DNA from: Microbacterium sp. HD4P20 | GTDB lineage: Bacteria; Actinomycetota; Actinomycetes; Actinomycetales; Microbacteriaceae | DNA length: 64,000 nucleotides | Reading direction: 5' to 3' | Assembly (NCBI RefSeq): GCF_019449275.2 | Contig: NZ_JAHZQZ020000022.1 | Location: 124,001 to 188,000, forward strand | Part shown: one piece after another, positions 1 to 9,681 of the stretch | Numbering within the stretch: position 1 is the first letter of the stretch | Layout: every line of letters starts with the position of its first letter | The notes under the pieces: model-generated | Databases searched by the model: none | What the model saw: only the letters and a program-made list of their open reading frames with translations | What the model was told of the DNA's origin: nothing | Program-made: the position numbers and the translations under genes

Positions 1-90
1 CCGGAACTGCTTGGGGTCAGTCTTCGGCGGCAGACTCCATACGGCTGAGGCCTCCAGGCGGCGGCAGAGGCGAATCTGCCGCTCACGCAT
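1..90 (-). CDS. Possible 5' end of a protein gene cut by the left edge
   Basis: An open frame starts with ATG (reverse strand) and stays open for 30 codons to the left edge. It encodes a basic stretch, MRERQIRLCRRLEAS and on. A GGAG lies about 10 bases upstream of the ATG. No family can be recognised from 30 residues. The best support is context: a CCGGGGGTGAAA-type motif lies 48-70 bases upstream, and the same motif precedes the adhesin gene. The frame could still be spurious. Confidence 0.35.
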   Translation of the reverse strand, partial: MRERQIRLCRRLEASAVWSLPPKTDPKQFR

Positions 91-136
91 GGTGTCTACG
101 TCTCCATTTTCGTCCGGCGCAGGACGGGTGAACGCG

Positions 137-160
137 TTTTCACCCCCGGATCACCCCCGG
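137..160. promoter_or_regulatory. Candidate LuxR-regulator binding repeat, copy A
   Basis: TTTCACCCCCGG is followed immediately by ATCACCCCCGG, two near-direct repeats 12 bases apart. The 16-mer TTTCACCCCCGGATCA recurs exactly at 9682-9697, upstream of the adhesin gene. This copy overlaps the stop codon of the LuxR gene and lies upstream of the left-edge reading frame. Binding by either LuxR protein is inferred. Confidence 0.4.
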
Positions 161-1764
161 GTTGCACCGTCACTCGGCGCCCGCCTGTCTAGTGTGATGA
201 GATGCCGCTCGTACGCCATCGCGAGCGCGGCATCGCGACTGTTGACGCCGAGCTTTCGGTAGACACTCTTCAATTGCGTCTTCACCGTGTTCACCGAGAC
301 GTGCAGCTCAGCTGCGATCGCCGCGACGGCGCGGTTGCCCGCGAGGTGCTGCAGCACGACCCGTTCGCGATCTGTCAGACGGGCCCCGACATCCCCACCG
401 GGCAGAACCGCCCGCGGCGGCAGCCGCTCGACGAGCGCGTCGTGGCCCCGACGGCCGAGCAGGTCGAGCACGCGTTGGTAGTCGTCGTCCGGGATGAGGG
501 CGAGGGCCAGCCCTTGACGAGTCCGGTCCGCCAGCGCCGCCAGTTCGTCGGCCACCGCGTGGGTGCGAGCTGAGCCCACGAGCGCCAGCGCAGCCAGCTC
601 GACCGTATACAGCTCGGCCGTCAGCCGAGGAGAGAGCGGGGCTGCCACCAGATCTCTCGCGCGCGCGAGCGCCGCTCCGGGCCTTCCGATCGCCAGCGCG
701 ACTCGAGCGAGGCCGACGTGCGCGACCACATCTCCTTGCCCATCCCTGGTGAGGATCGCTTCCGCGGCTTGGGTGTCGCCGAGTGCCAGCTTGAAGAGCG
801 CCCGCGAAGGCGCCAGCATCCGGCGCGGCGCCGGGAGCTTTCCCTGGGAGCCGCGCAGACGCACGAGCGCTTCCAGGTCGGCTTGGGCTTCAGCGGGGCG
901 ACCCTCGATCAACCCCGCGGCGGCCTCCACGGCGGCGATGGCCGGCCAGTGCTCGATCGTCCGACGGTCATGCTGCATCGCCGCAAGGTGTGCGCGCGCC
1001 CCGGGCGCATCGAATCGTTCCAGAGCGCTGGTCGCCTCTGCGAGCCGATAGAACGTTGCGGGGTACCCCGCTCGATCCGCATCGTCGAAGCCCGGCGCAC
1101 GAGCGAGGTCGAGATACGCCGATGCCTCGTCCACCGCCCCGTCCAGAGCATGGATACCTGCCAGCATCGCCACGTTTCCGAACCCGTCCGGATGCCCCTC
1201 CCTCGGCGACTCTGCAAGACCAAGCTCGAAGGCACGGATCGCATCTGCGCGCCGCGCGCCGTAGTAGAGCGTCGTTCCGAGCTGGGAATAGATTCGCGAC
1301 AGCGCTCCCACTGTCGAGCGCCGATCGAGTGGCAGCCTCGTCAGCAGACTCAACGACACCGCCGCAGCGGCGGCGCCGGCCTCCGGACGACCGAGAAGGC
1401 GGTGCGCGACCGCGGCAGCAGCGAGCACCAGAACCTGATCGGCCGGATCAGTGCCGGGCCTGCCCTCGCCTGCCACTTTCGTGGCGAGCTGGAAGTACTG
1501 CTCGCTACGCAGCCGCCGATGGGGAACGTGAATGTACGCGACGCCCAGAAGCACAGCCAGTGTCGGGAATCTATCGAAGACGTGCGGCGGCAGCGGTTCG
1601 AGGATGCGGGCAAGCCGCTGATCCGTCGACTCCAGCAGTCTGATCCAGTCGCGCCGCACAAGACTCGCAGCCTCCGCGAATCGGCCGGCGGCCACGTGCG
1701 CCGCGAACTCGTTGAGCGCGACAGGATCACCGGCGGGCGTATTGCTGTCTAGGTGAGGACTCAT
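151..1764 (-). CDS. LuxR-family transcriptional regulator, MalT-like without ATPase domain
   Basis: Predicted cytoplasmic DNA-binding regulator of 537 residues. The C-terminal ~60 residues form a LuxR/GerE helix-turn-helix (LTDRERVVLQHLAG, then VSVNTVKTQLKSVYRKLG). The rest is alpha-helical and alanine-rich with TPR-like pairs, as in the sensory arm of MalT-type (LAL) regulators, but there is no P-loop ATPase domain. I start at MSPHLDS because family-like sequence begins there; the frame stays open upstream to 2016 but that part is arginine/cysteine-rich and unlike protein. It lies downstream of the adhesin gene on the same strand, and a second regulator of the same design lies upstream. Ligand and targets are unknown; control of the adhesin is inferred from position. 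Confidence 0.8.
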   Translation of the reverse strand: MSPHLDSNTPAGDPVALNEFAAHVAAGRFAEAASLVRRDWIRLLESTDQRLARILEPLPPHVFDRFPTLAVLLGVAYIHVPHRRLRSEQYFQLATKVAGEGRPGTDPADQVLVLAAAAVAHRLLGRPEAGAAAAAVSLSLLTRLPLDRRSTVGALSRIYSQLGTTLYYGARRADAIRAFELGLAESPREGHPDGFGNVAMLAGIHALDGAVDEASAYLDLARAPGFDDADRAGYPATFYRLAEATSALERFDAPGARAHLAAMQHDRRTIEHWPAIAAVEAAAGLIEGRPAEAQADLEALVRLRGSQGKLPAPRRMLAPSRALFKLALGDTQAAEAILTRDGQGDVVAHVGLARVALAIGRPGAALARARDLVAAPLSPRLTAELYTVELAALALVGSARTHAVADELAALADRTRQGLALALIPDDDYQRVLDLLGRRGHDALVERLPPRAVLPGGDVGARLTDRERVVLQHLAGNRAVAAIAAELHVSVNTVKTQLKSVYRKLGVNSRDAALAMAYERHLITLDRRAPSDGATRG

Positions 1765-2000
1765 CTCCGGTTCCCAATCCCGTACATCTCGCGAGCTTGC
1801 GGGCGCAGCAGAGCATGCACCACACGCGACCCCGGGCCCCAGACCCGAGATCGACCGCCCACACTTCAAGACGTCTGAGTCGCAGGTTCGTGACGTTGTC
1901 GCCGGAAGTCCCGCGCTCGTCGTCGTCAGCGCACCGTTCGACGGCCCGCGACGATGAGAATCGCAGCCGCGCCCGCCGGCGTTTGTCACTCTGGCCATAC

Positions 2001-2035
2001 GGCTGTGCCCCGCCATTCAATGGCGGGGCACAGCC
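2001..2035 (-). terminator. Hairpin terminator after the adhesin gene
   Basis: A perfect 17-bp inverted repeat with a one-base centre (GGCTGTGCCCCGCCATT and its complement) lies 8 bases past the adhesin stop codon. No clear U-tract follows on either strand. It separates the adhesin transcript from the downstream LuxR gene, whose 5' region (1765-2000) holds nothing else I can name. Confidence 0.65.
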
Positions 2036-2042
2036 GATCGGG

Positions 2043-5000
2043 TCAGAGGCTTTGCAGCTCCCGATCCGCACCGTGGTCTGCGAGACCGGCGACCGCTGCA
2101 CGCCGACGCGCACCGATCAGAAGTGCACCGCCTCCGAGAATCAGCAGGCTCAGCGCCGCGATCATGGCTCCCCACGCGATGCCACCACCGGTGACCGCCA
2201 GCGGGGGCGGCGGCGGCACCAGGTCGTGATCGGTGCAGAGGTCGGAGCCGGGCGCGCACACCGGATCCTCACCGGTGATCGCGACGACGTTGCCGAGGCG
2301 GTGGTCGCCCTGACGCTCGTACGCCTTCACCGTGACGGAGTAGGTCACCGTGACAGTCTCACCGGATGCGACCGCCCCGGTCACCCAGATCGTGTCGCCG
2401 ACCACGGAGGCCGTCACGCCGGCATCCGAGCTGATCGGTCCGCTTGCGAGCGTTGCGTCGTCCAGCACCTCGACCATGTAGTCGGTGTAGTCGATGGCAA
2501 CGTCCGCGGCGGCCGGGTTCGTCGAGACGTTCTCGAACGTGAGCGTGTACGTGACCTGCTGCCCCTGCGACACGTCAGTGCCCGATTCCGGGTCTGCAGA
2601 CTTGGATGGCACCACGTTCGACACGTGGTTGACCGTGCAGTCCGGACGCTCCCCGTCGGCGGGTACGCACTCCTCAGGGGGCACCTCACCTACCGGCACC
2701 AGCACGTTGCCGAGTCGGTCGTCGCCGCGCTGCCCGTCAGGGTTCACCATGACGGTGTAAGTAACCGTGACGAGTTGGCCCGGGGCCAGCGTGCCGGCGA
2801 CCGTGAACCGGTCACCGTTCAACGGCGAGACGGCCAGGCTCGGGTCCGAACTGTTCGGCATCGACGTAATCGTCGCGTCGTCGAGCACCGCCGTCAGGAC
2901 GTCGTCCTTGTCGACGGCCACGTCAGCCTCACCGATGTTCTCGAAGTGCAGCGTGTACGTCACCTGCTGACCAGGCTGGACCGTGCCCCCCGACGCCGGG
3001 TCGACGGTCTTCCAGTCGTCCAGCTCGCCGATGGGGTGTTGCGTGGTCGGAGGCGGGAATTCCTCGCAGTCGACGTCGCCCTCGGCACAGACCTCCGGGG
3101 GGACATCGGGCGTCAGGACGTTGCGGGCGATGTTGTTGCCCCGGTCTCCGTCCGGCTTGACGGTCACCTGATAGGTCACCGTGATCGTCTGACCGATCTG
3201 GATCGGCCCGGTGACCCGGATCTCATCGCCATCTCGCACCGCCGTGACGGCAGGGTCGGACGACACCGGCTCGGCAGTCACATCACCGTCATCGAGAACG
3301 TCGGACAGGTCATCCGTGTCACTGATGACACCGGCCGCCTGGCCATCGTTCGTCCAGCTCAGCGTGTACGTGATGACATCGCCGGCGTTCACGCCCTCAC
3401 CGGTGGCCGGGTCGGAGGACTTGGCGGGCACGACATGTGGCAGCGGCGTGGTCACGACGACCGGCGGGTCGCAGATCTCAGGATCCGCGCACACCGGACC
3501 GGCGGTGTTCTCCATCACATGGTCACCGGCGTTCGTGACCGTCACGGCGTAGGTGAACGTCTCACTTTCGCCCGCGGCCAGCGCACCGGTCCAGGTCAGG
3601 ATCGGAGCGGCATACGACACCGAACCAGCCGAGGCAGTCGCATCGCCGTTGTACGAGGCGTCGTCAATCACACCAGACAGGTCGTCCTGCGCAACAGCAG
3701 GGTTCTCATCCGTGTAGTCGCCCTCGCCATCGTTGGTCACTGTGACCGTGTAGGTCACCGTGTCACCCGCGTTGACGTCGGCTGCGGCATCCGAGGTCTT
3801 CGTCATCGCCAGGTGCCTCACCGGGTTCTCGGTGCGGCAGGAGGTGTCGTCCTCAGCACAGTCCTCGCCGAGCACGTTGCCCAGGACGTGGTCGCCCTGC
3901 TGCGCGAACTCGTTCACCGTCACCGTGTAGGTGACCGTCACCGTGCCGCCCACCGGGATGGTGCCGGCGATGTCGATCTGCTCGCCGTTCAACGTAGCGG
4001 TCAGGACCGCATCCGAGCTTGTCGGGCCCGACGTCAAGCTCGAGTCGTCCAGCACACCCGTCAGATCATCGAACGTGTCGACGTCGGCCGGGGCTTCTCC
4101 CACATTCTGGAAGGTCAGCGTGTAGGTCACGTCCTGTCCGGCGACCACGGAGGTCCCGGAGGCCGGGTCGACCGTCTTGGAGTCCTCGATCTCGCCGATC
4201 GGATGCTCCGTCACCGGCGGCGGGAACTCCTCGCAGTCGACGTCGCCCTCGGCACAGACCTCCGGGGGAACCTCGGGCGTGAGGACGTTGCGGGCGATGT
4301 TGTTGCCGCGGTCTCCGTCCGGCTTGATGGTGACATGGTAGGTCACCGTGATCGTCTGACCGATCTGGATCGGACCGGTGACCCGGATCTCATCGCCGGT
4401 TCGCACCGCCGTGACGGCAGGGTCGGACGACACGGGCTCAGCAGTCATATCACCGTCATCGAGAACATCGGACAGGTCGTCCGTGTCGGCGATCACGCCC
4501 GCGGCTTCACCGTCGTTCGTCCAGCTCAGCGTGTACGTGATCACATCACCCTCGTTCACGCCTGCACCCGTCGCGGGGTCCGAGCTCTTTGCAGGCACGA
4601 CGTGCGGCAGCGGAGTGATGACCACGATCGGCGGGTCACAGATCTCGGGAGCGGTGCACACCGGGCCGGCCGCATTCTCCAGCACGTGGTCGCCGGCGTT
4701 GGTCACCGTCACCGTGTACGTGAACGTCACCGAATCGCCTGCGGCGAGCGCGCCCGTCCACGTCAGGATCGGAGCCGCGTACGACACCGAACCATCCGAT
4801 GCGGTCGCATCACCGTTGTAGGTGGCGTCGTCGATCACACCGATGAGGTCATCCTGCGCGACGGCCGGCTCCTGATCGGTGTAGTCACCCTCACCATCGT
4901 TCGTCACCGTCACGGTGTACGCCACCGTGTCGCCCACGTTCACGTCGTCGGCGGCATCCGAGGTCTTCGTCACCGCGAGATGCTTCACCGGGTTCTCGGT

Positions 5001-8000
5001 GCGGCAGGTCGGGTCGCCGGTCAGGCATCCCTCCTCACCGCCGAGGACGTTGCCCAGCACGTGGTCGCCCTGCTGCGCGAACTCGTTCACCGTGACGGTG
5101 TAGCTCACCGTGTAGGTTTCACCGGCGGGAACCGTGCCCGTGATGTCGATCTCGGATCCGCTCAAGGTGGCTTGCAGTGCAGGGTTCGAGGTGGTCGGGC
5201 CCGCTATCAGCGTGGCGTCGTCCAGCACGTCGGACACATCGTCGAAGGTGTCGACGGTCGCGTCGGCCTGGCCGGTGCTCTCGAAGTACAACGTGTAGGT
5301 CACATCCTGGCCCGCGACCACTGCGGTGCCCGAGGCAGGGCTGACCGTCTTGCGGTCCTGCAGCGCCGATCCAGGAATCTGCACCGATCGGCACGGGTCC
5401 CCCGGGTTCTGTGCCAGCTCGGCGGGAAGGCAGGCCACATTGAGCAGCACGTTGTCGCCCGTCGAGTCGTCGTACGTCACCGTGTAGGTGATCGTCGCGA
5501 CCTCGCCGACACCGAGCGCGCCCTCCCAGCGGATCGTCTCATCGGCCGCGTCGAAGGTCGCCGTCCCGATGTCCGTCGTCGGGCCGTCGGTCACAGTGCC
5601 GTCGTCCAGCACGCCCGAGAGGTCGTCCGACATCGAGCCCGGGGCCGCGTCGGTGAAGACCCCGGGGCCCTGGTTGGTCACCGTGATCGTGTACTCCACC
5701 TCGCCGCCATCGACCGGCAGCTCGGTGGTGTCGGCAACCTTCGTGTGAGTCAGCTTCGGCAGCAGCAGCTCCGACTCAGCGCACGGGATGCCCGTGGCCG
5801 GGTCCACCCCGTCGACGGGCGGGTCGCACGAGGGCGTGGTGGTGTCGCAGTCGGGGTCGCCAGGCTCACAGCCCGGGCCGAACGCCACGTTCCGAACCTC
5901 ACCATCGCCGCCGCCGGCGATCGTCACCGTGTACTCGATCGTCACCGCATCGCCCGCGGCGAGCGGGCCCACCCAGCTGATCAGCGGCACCGCATAGCTC
6001 GGGGTCGGCCCCTCGGATGCCTCAGCATCGTCGTTGTAGGTGCCGTCGTCCAGCACGCCGCTCAGGTCGTCGAGCACGACGGCAGGGTTCGCCGCGGTGT
6101 AGTCGGCCGTGCCGGTGTTCGTCGCCGTGACGGTGTAGGTCACCACATCGCCGGGACGGGTGTCCTCCGTGGCGTCGGAGGTCTTCTCGAACGAGAGGGA
6201 ACGCTGGTCGACCGTGACGGCGTAGTCCTCGACCTCGCCGCCGGTCGCGGCGCCGATCGGGGCAACGGTCTCGCCGTCCGGGAACAGGCGGAACCGCGCG
6301 AACGTGTCTGACGTCGTGGTTCCGGCTGGGAACACGAGGCTGTACTCCGCCGCGCCGGACCCCGCCGGCACCGATACCGTGACCAGCTCGCCCGCGTCGA
6401 ACGCGCCGCTGCCGTCCAGATCGATCCACCCGCCGAGCGTTGCATCCGACGTGGTCGAATTGGTCGCCGCCACCGTCACCGTGGTCTGATCGCCCACGGT
6501 CACAACGATCGCGTCGGCGACGCCGTCCTCGTCGGCGAGACGATTCGAGTCGTCGCCGTCCGCTCCTGCGGTCGGCTGACCGTCCGGGTCGAAGTCGATC
6601 TCGGAGCCGAGCAGCAGACCGGGCACGATCGTGTGGTTCGCCCCGTTCGCAGCCACCGTCGTGCCGTAGCTGTCCGGCGCGTCGCCGAAGTCCTGGCACG
6701 CCGGCGGCTGGATGCCGATGTCCCCGTCACCGTCGAAGGTGAAGCCGGCATTGGTCGATCCTTGCCATCTCACCTCGAACGTGCTGCGTCCCTCGAGCGC
6801 GACCTGGAATCGGCTCACCGGGTCGCCGGTATTCAATCCGTGGCCCGTGAAGGTTACGGAGTCGCCAGACTCGGCGATGACGACTCGGCTTCCCTGTGTG
6901 ATCGCGTACGCCGCCAAGTCATCGGCATCCCAGGTGCTGACCTCATCGAGAGTGTCTGGGGTGCCGTCCATGTCGTTGACGGTGAACACCGCATTGATGT
7001 CAACCGGATCGGTCGTACCTGCTTCGTAGAAGCTGTACCGAATGGTGCCATCCGAGCGGACGTTCCATGCCGGGTCATCGCCGGCGGCTGTGAAGAATCC
7101 GGTGGGGCTCAATGTCCCGGCGGTCACCTCCACGACCATGTCGACCGCGACGCCGTTGATCACTGTGACGTTCTGGTAGCGAGCCGTCGAACCTACCCCA
7201 CCAGTTCCGGCTTGATCGACTGGCCGGCTGAATGTGAAGGCGTAGTACTCGGTGCCAGTCACCGTGCAAGTGTCCGGCTGGACCAGGCGCTCGAACAGCA
7301 CGCGGTAGTCCTCGACCTCACCATCCGGGGCAGCACCCGTGGGAGCCGCGATCGACGCCGCATCCGTCGAGTACCGCACGCGAACATACGACTCGATACC
7401 CGCCGGGTTCGTGCCCTGCGTGAACGTGACATCGTTGCTGCCCGCCGTCACCGGCTGGGCGTTCGCGATCCGCTCATCCTCGGCGAAGGTGCCGTCCTGG
7501 TTCCAATCGACCCAGGCAGACACGAAGCCGTCGGCGGATGCGGTCACCTCGAGGGTGTTCTCGATCGGCTGCTGCGAGGTCGGATCCACGCCCGTCCGAA
7601 TGGTCGGGCTGGGGTAGCCCAGAGCCGGGTTGAAGATCACGCCGTCCTCATCGGCACCATCGCCGTCGGCGGTGGCGTTTGGCTGGCCGTCGGTCTCCGA
7701 GTCGATCTCAGCGCCGAGCGAATACCCGTCTACAAGTGCGTGGTGAGCGCCGCCGTCAGCCAGCAACGTGGCATAGGTGCTGGGTGCGTCACCGTAGTCA
7801 AACGGGGTCGCGGGGATGTCAACCTCTGCGAACTCCTCGATGGCGTGGTAGGTCCAGTCGTCGACGACTCGGAAGTCGCCCCAACCGCCACTGATGCCGT
7901 CGTTGGCGTTGCAGTCCACCATCGGGGCGCAGGTCCAGCCATGCACGCCGCCGGCACTGTCGACGCCGGCCCGTCCGTCGACGGCCGGGATGGTACCGCT

Positions 8001-9572
8001 ACGGTCGGCCACCCGGAGGCTGGTGTCATTCCAGCGCAGTGTCTTGGAGCCGTTGTCCGGCCCGTTGAGCGCAGTGACCTCGAGGCTCCCGCGCACTTCA
8101 ACCTCGGCGTTCTCGAAATGGATCTCGCCGACCTTGGTGATCGCCACTCGGGCGTTGATATCGCGCGTTGCCGGAATCAGGTCGCCGTTGCCGTCGAGCC
8201 CGGCGAATTCGACCGTGACTGTGCCGTCCTGCGTGACCGCCGCCGGGACTGTGGTGTCTACGACGTCGGAGTAGTCGCCGTCACCGTTCGCGTCGATCTG
8301 AATGTCTAGCTGCCCCGTGAAGCCGATGATGTCGAAACTGAACTGTCCGATACGGGTCGTCGGGCCGTCGGGTGCGAACGACAGGCTTGACACCTCCGGG
8401 AGAGCCTCAGCTGGGTTGAGCCAGACTGAAGAACCATCCCAAAGTGGTGCGGCTGGCGGCATCGAGGGATCGGGAGCCTCGAAGAACAGCTTGTACGGAT
8501 CACCACACTCGCCAGCCGGCGGATCCCAGAGCCGCCCGCCATCGCCATACGGGAAGGAGGACGGGTTCGGAACCCCCGGCACGCCGAGATCCATGCTCTC
8601 GTAGGCGGAGACACACGTGCCCAATTCTGCAACGCCGGTCGCGTCTGCGGTGAAGAGGGAGTTGATGCCATTGAAGGCACGGTAATCCCCGCGGTAGAGG
8701 TAGCCCCGCTCGCTCTTGTACCACAGTGAGAAGTCGACCCGCGCCTCGCCGGCCTGCCGAATCGCGTACGAGTTCGAGTACACACGGCCCGACAGGTCCG
8801 TACCGTTTGCCTGAACGGCGATGCTCCACGAGAAGAAGTCAGCCCGCGAGATCGCACCGTTCGAATCGAAGTCGACCTGCCAGATTCCAGGCGTCGAGGT
8901 GCGGTCCGAGAAGGCGCACACAGAGCCGACGGGTTCCGCAGCGACCAACGTACACGTTTCGTCTACTCCACCGGGGCCGCGCAGCCGGACGGTCGTGTCA
9001 TTGTCGGTGCCGAAGTTGTTGGCCTTCGTGAATACGACGTCGAGGTTCTCGCCCGGCCCGACGTAAGCGAACCAGGACTGCGCCTGCTGGATGTATGTCC
9101 CCGCCGTGCCAACGGCCGCCAGCGGAGATATCACCACACCCTCGGTCGGCTGCTGCTCCTCGACCGCCTGGACGTCTTCCGGCGCGATGCGCACGGGAAG
9201 CTCGAGAGCCTTTGGATCCTCGGTGACCGAAGGCGCAGTTTCGCTCGTCGGCGTCTCGCCCGTTGTCGGAGTCGGACTCGGGGCCGGACTGGCCCCCGAG
9301 TACGGAGTCGCGGTCGACTCGGGCGGGATGATACTGGCGGCCTTCCCGCCGTTGGGCGCGGCCGCGCGGTCGACGGAGCGTGTGGCCGCGGCATCCATGC
9401 GAGTGCCGCTCCATGAGAACGCCTCGGCCGCTGTCGCGGGCGCGACTGCCGACATGGCGCCGATCACCACCGAAAGGATCGCAGTAGCCGCGAGCGCCGC
9501 CCGCCTGCGACCGCCTGAGTGCCGCTTCGGTCGACCAGTACGTGCAGCTTCGAACATGCTCTTGTGTTCCAT
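2043..9572 (-). CDS. Giant cell-wall-anchored repeat adhesin (LAxTG, DUF11-type repeats)
   Basis: A 2509-residue surface protein. Residues 1-48 are a long Sec signal (basic stretch, hydrophobic core, ATAAEA cleavage region). Residues ~50-580 are a unique head. Two modules beginning D(Y/F)GDAP near 590 and 961 each end in GEVEDY (about 757 and 1114); a CshA-like stretch lies between them. From ~1130 to ~2440 there are roughly ten DUF11-like beta-sandwich repeats (KT.DP.SG...GDVVTYT.TVTN.G, often VLDDG). The C-terminus has LAVTG (2458-2462), a membrane helix and ARRR, a class-E sortase signal; no sortase gene is in the window. Translation should start at MEHKSM; an 8-bp-stem hairpin (9588-9608) lies just upstream in the leader. 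Repeats 3-6 are a recent internal duplication. Role in attachment is inferred from architecture. Confidence 0.88.
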   Translation of the reverse strand: MEHKSMFEAARTGRPKRHSGGRRRAALAATAILSVVIGAMSAVAPATAAEAFSWSGTRMDAAATRSVDRAAAPNGGKAASIIPPESTATPYSGASPAPSPTPTTGETPTSETAPSVTEDPKALELPVRIAPEDVQAVEEQQPTEGVVISPLAAVGTAGTYIQQAQSWFAYVGPGENLDVVFTKANNFGTDNDTTVRLRGPGGVDETCTLVAAEPVGSVCAFSDRTSTPGIWQVDFDSNGAISRADFFSWSIAVQANGTDLSGRVYSNSYAIRQAGEARVDFSLWYKSERGYLYRGDYRAFNGINSLFTADATGVAELGTCVSAYESMDLGVPGVPNPSSFPYGDGGRLWDPPAGECGDPYKLFFEAPDPSMPPAAPLWDGSSVWLNPAEALPEVSSLSFAPDGPTTRIGQFSFDIIGFTGQLDIQIDANGDGDYSDVVDTTVPAAVTQDGTVTVEFAGLDGNGDLIPATRDINARVAITKVGEIHFENAEVEVRGSLEVTALNGPDNGSKTLRWNDTSLRVADRSGTIPAVDGRAGVDSAGGVHGWTCAPMVDCNANDGISGGWGDFRVVDDWTYHAIEEFAEVDIPATPFDYGDAPSTYATLLADGGAHHALVDGYSLGAEIDSETDGQPNATADGDGADEDGVIFNPALGYPSPTIRTGVDPTSQQPIENTLEVTASADGFVSAWVDWNQDGTFAEDERIANAQPVTAGSNDVTFTQGTNPAGIESYVRVRYSTDAASIAAPTGAAPDGEVEDYRVLFERLVQPDTCTVTGTEYYAFTFSRPVDQAGTGGVGSTARYQNVTVINGVAVDMVVEVTAGTLSPTGFFTAAGDDPAWNVRSDGTIRYSFYEAGTTDPVDINAVFTVNDMDGTPDTLDEVSTWDADDLAAYAITQGSRVVIAESGDSVTFTGHGLNTGDPVSRFQVALEGRSTFEVRWQGSTNAGFTFDGDGDIGIQPPACQDFGDAPDSYGTTVAANGANHTIVPGLLLGSEIDFDPDGQPTAGADGDDSNRLADEDGVADAIVVTVGDQTTVTVAATNSTTSDATLGGWIDLDGSGAFDAGELVTVSVPAGSGAAEYSLVFPAGTTTSDTFARFRLFPDGETVAPIGAATGGEVEDYAVTVDQRSLSFEKTSDATEDTRPGDVVTYTVTATNTGTADYTAANPAVVLDDLSGVLDDGTYNDDAEASEGPTPSYAVPLISWVGPLAAGDAVTIEYTVTIAGGGDGEVRNVAFGPGCEPGDPDCDTTTPSCDPPVDGVDPATGIPCAESELLLPKLTHTKVADTTELPVDGGEVEYTITVTNQGPGVFTDAAPGSMSDDLSGVLDDGTVTDGPTTDIGTATFDAADETIRWEGALGVGEVATITYTVTYDDSTGDNVLLNVACLPAELAQNPGDPCRSVQIPGSALQDRKTVSPASGTAVVAGQDVTYTLYFESTGQADATVDTFDDVSDVLDDATLIAGPTTSNPALQATLSGSEIDITGTVPAGETYTVSYTVTVNEFAQQGDHVLGNVLGGEEGCLTGDPTCRTENPVKHLAVTKTSDAADDVNVGDTVAYTVTVTNDGEGDYTDQEPAVAQDDLIGVIDDATYNGDATASDGSVSYAAPILTWTGALAAGDSVTFTYTVTVTNAGDHVLENAAGPVCTAPEICDPPIVVITPLPHVVPAKSSDPATGAGVNEGDVITYTLSWTNDGEAAGVIADTDDLSDVLDDGDMTAEPVSSDPAVTAVRTGDEIRVTGPIQIGQTITVTYHVTIKPDGDRGNNIARNVLTPEVPPEVCAEGDVDCEEFPPPVTEHPIGEIEDSKTVDPASGTSVVAGQDVTYTLTFQNVGEAPADVDTFDDLTGVLDDSSLTSGPTSSDAVLTATLNGEQIDIAGTIPVGGTVTVTYTVTVNEFAQQGDHVLGNVLGEDCAEDDTSCRTENPVRHLAMTKTSDAAADVNAGDTVTYTVTVTNDGEGDYTDENPAVAQDDLSGVIDDASYNGDATASAGSVSYAAPILTWTGALAAGESETFTYAVTVTNAGDHVMENTAGPVCADPEICDPPVVVTTPLPHVVPAKSSDPATGEGVNAGDVITYTLSWTNDGQAAGVISDTDDLSDVLDDGDVTAEPVSSDPAVTAVRDGDEIRVTGPIQIGQTITVTYQVTVKPDGDRGNNIARNVLTPDVPPEVCAEGDVDCEEFPPPTTQHPIGELDDWKTVDPASGGTVQPGQQVTYTLHFENIGEADVAVDKDDVLTAVLDDATITSMPNSSDPSLAVSPLNGDRFTVAGTLAPGQLVTVTYTVMVNPDGQRGDDRLGNVLVPVGEVPPEECVPADGERPDCTVNHVSNVVPSKSADPESGTDVSQGQQVTYTLTFENVSTNPAAADVAIDYTDYMVEVLDDATLASGPISSDAGVTASVVGDTIWVTGAVASGETVTVTYSVTVKAYERQGDHRLGNVVAITGEDPVCAPGSDLCTDHDLVPPPPPLAVTGGGIAWGAMIAALSLLILGGGALLIGARRRAAVAGLADHGADRELQSL
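3027..4193 (-). repeat. Adhesin super-repeat, copy 2 (1167 bp)
   Basis: This 389-codon block encodes three consecutive DUF11-like modules from EIEDSKTVDPASG to QHPIG. It is a close DNA-level copy of the adjoining block at 4194-5366, with long identical runs such as the one encoding NEFAQQGDHVLGNVLG. A partial third copy (first module only, ELDDWKTVDPASGG) continues at 3026 and below. Confidence 0.85.
4194..5366 (-). repeat. Adhesin super-repeat, copy 1 (1173 bp)
   Basis: This 391-codon block encodes three DUF11-like modules from ALQDRKTVSPASG to EHPIG. It aligns with 3027-4193 with a net difference of only two codons. Such long direct repeats invite recombination that would change the stalk length in steps of about 390 residues. 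Confidence 0.85.
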
Positions 9573-9614
9573 TTCGCCCCCCGACGGGCGCCGGCACGAG
9601 GCCGGCGCGTGGCT

Positions 9615-9643
9615 CTGAATCGTTGAAAGCCGTTCACAGTCAA
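9615..9643 (-). promoter_or_regulatory. Predicted adhesin promoter
   Basis: On the minus strand TTGACT (9638-9643) is followed after 17 bases by ATTCAG (9615-9620), a good -35 and a weak -10. The CCGGGGTGAAA repeats lie about 40-75 bases upstream of the -35, a position typical of activator sites. Start site not known. Confidence 0.4.
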
Positions 9644-9681
9644 TTCCAAGACAGAGCGTGATCGCGAAGGAGTGCCCCCGG

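Noticed and set aside
718..1752. Plus-strand frame of 344 residues across the first LuxR gene
   Set aside because: Antisense of a well-supported regulator; low complexity, no homology pattern.
1797..6311. A 1504-residue open frame on the plus strand inside the adhesin
   Set aside because: It is the antisense of the repeated beta-sandwich gene. It is rich in His/Arg/Val/Asp, repeats in step with the adhesin modules, and has no signal, domain or ribosome site. The long open frame is a by-product of codon bias.
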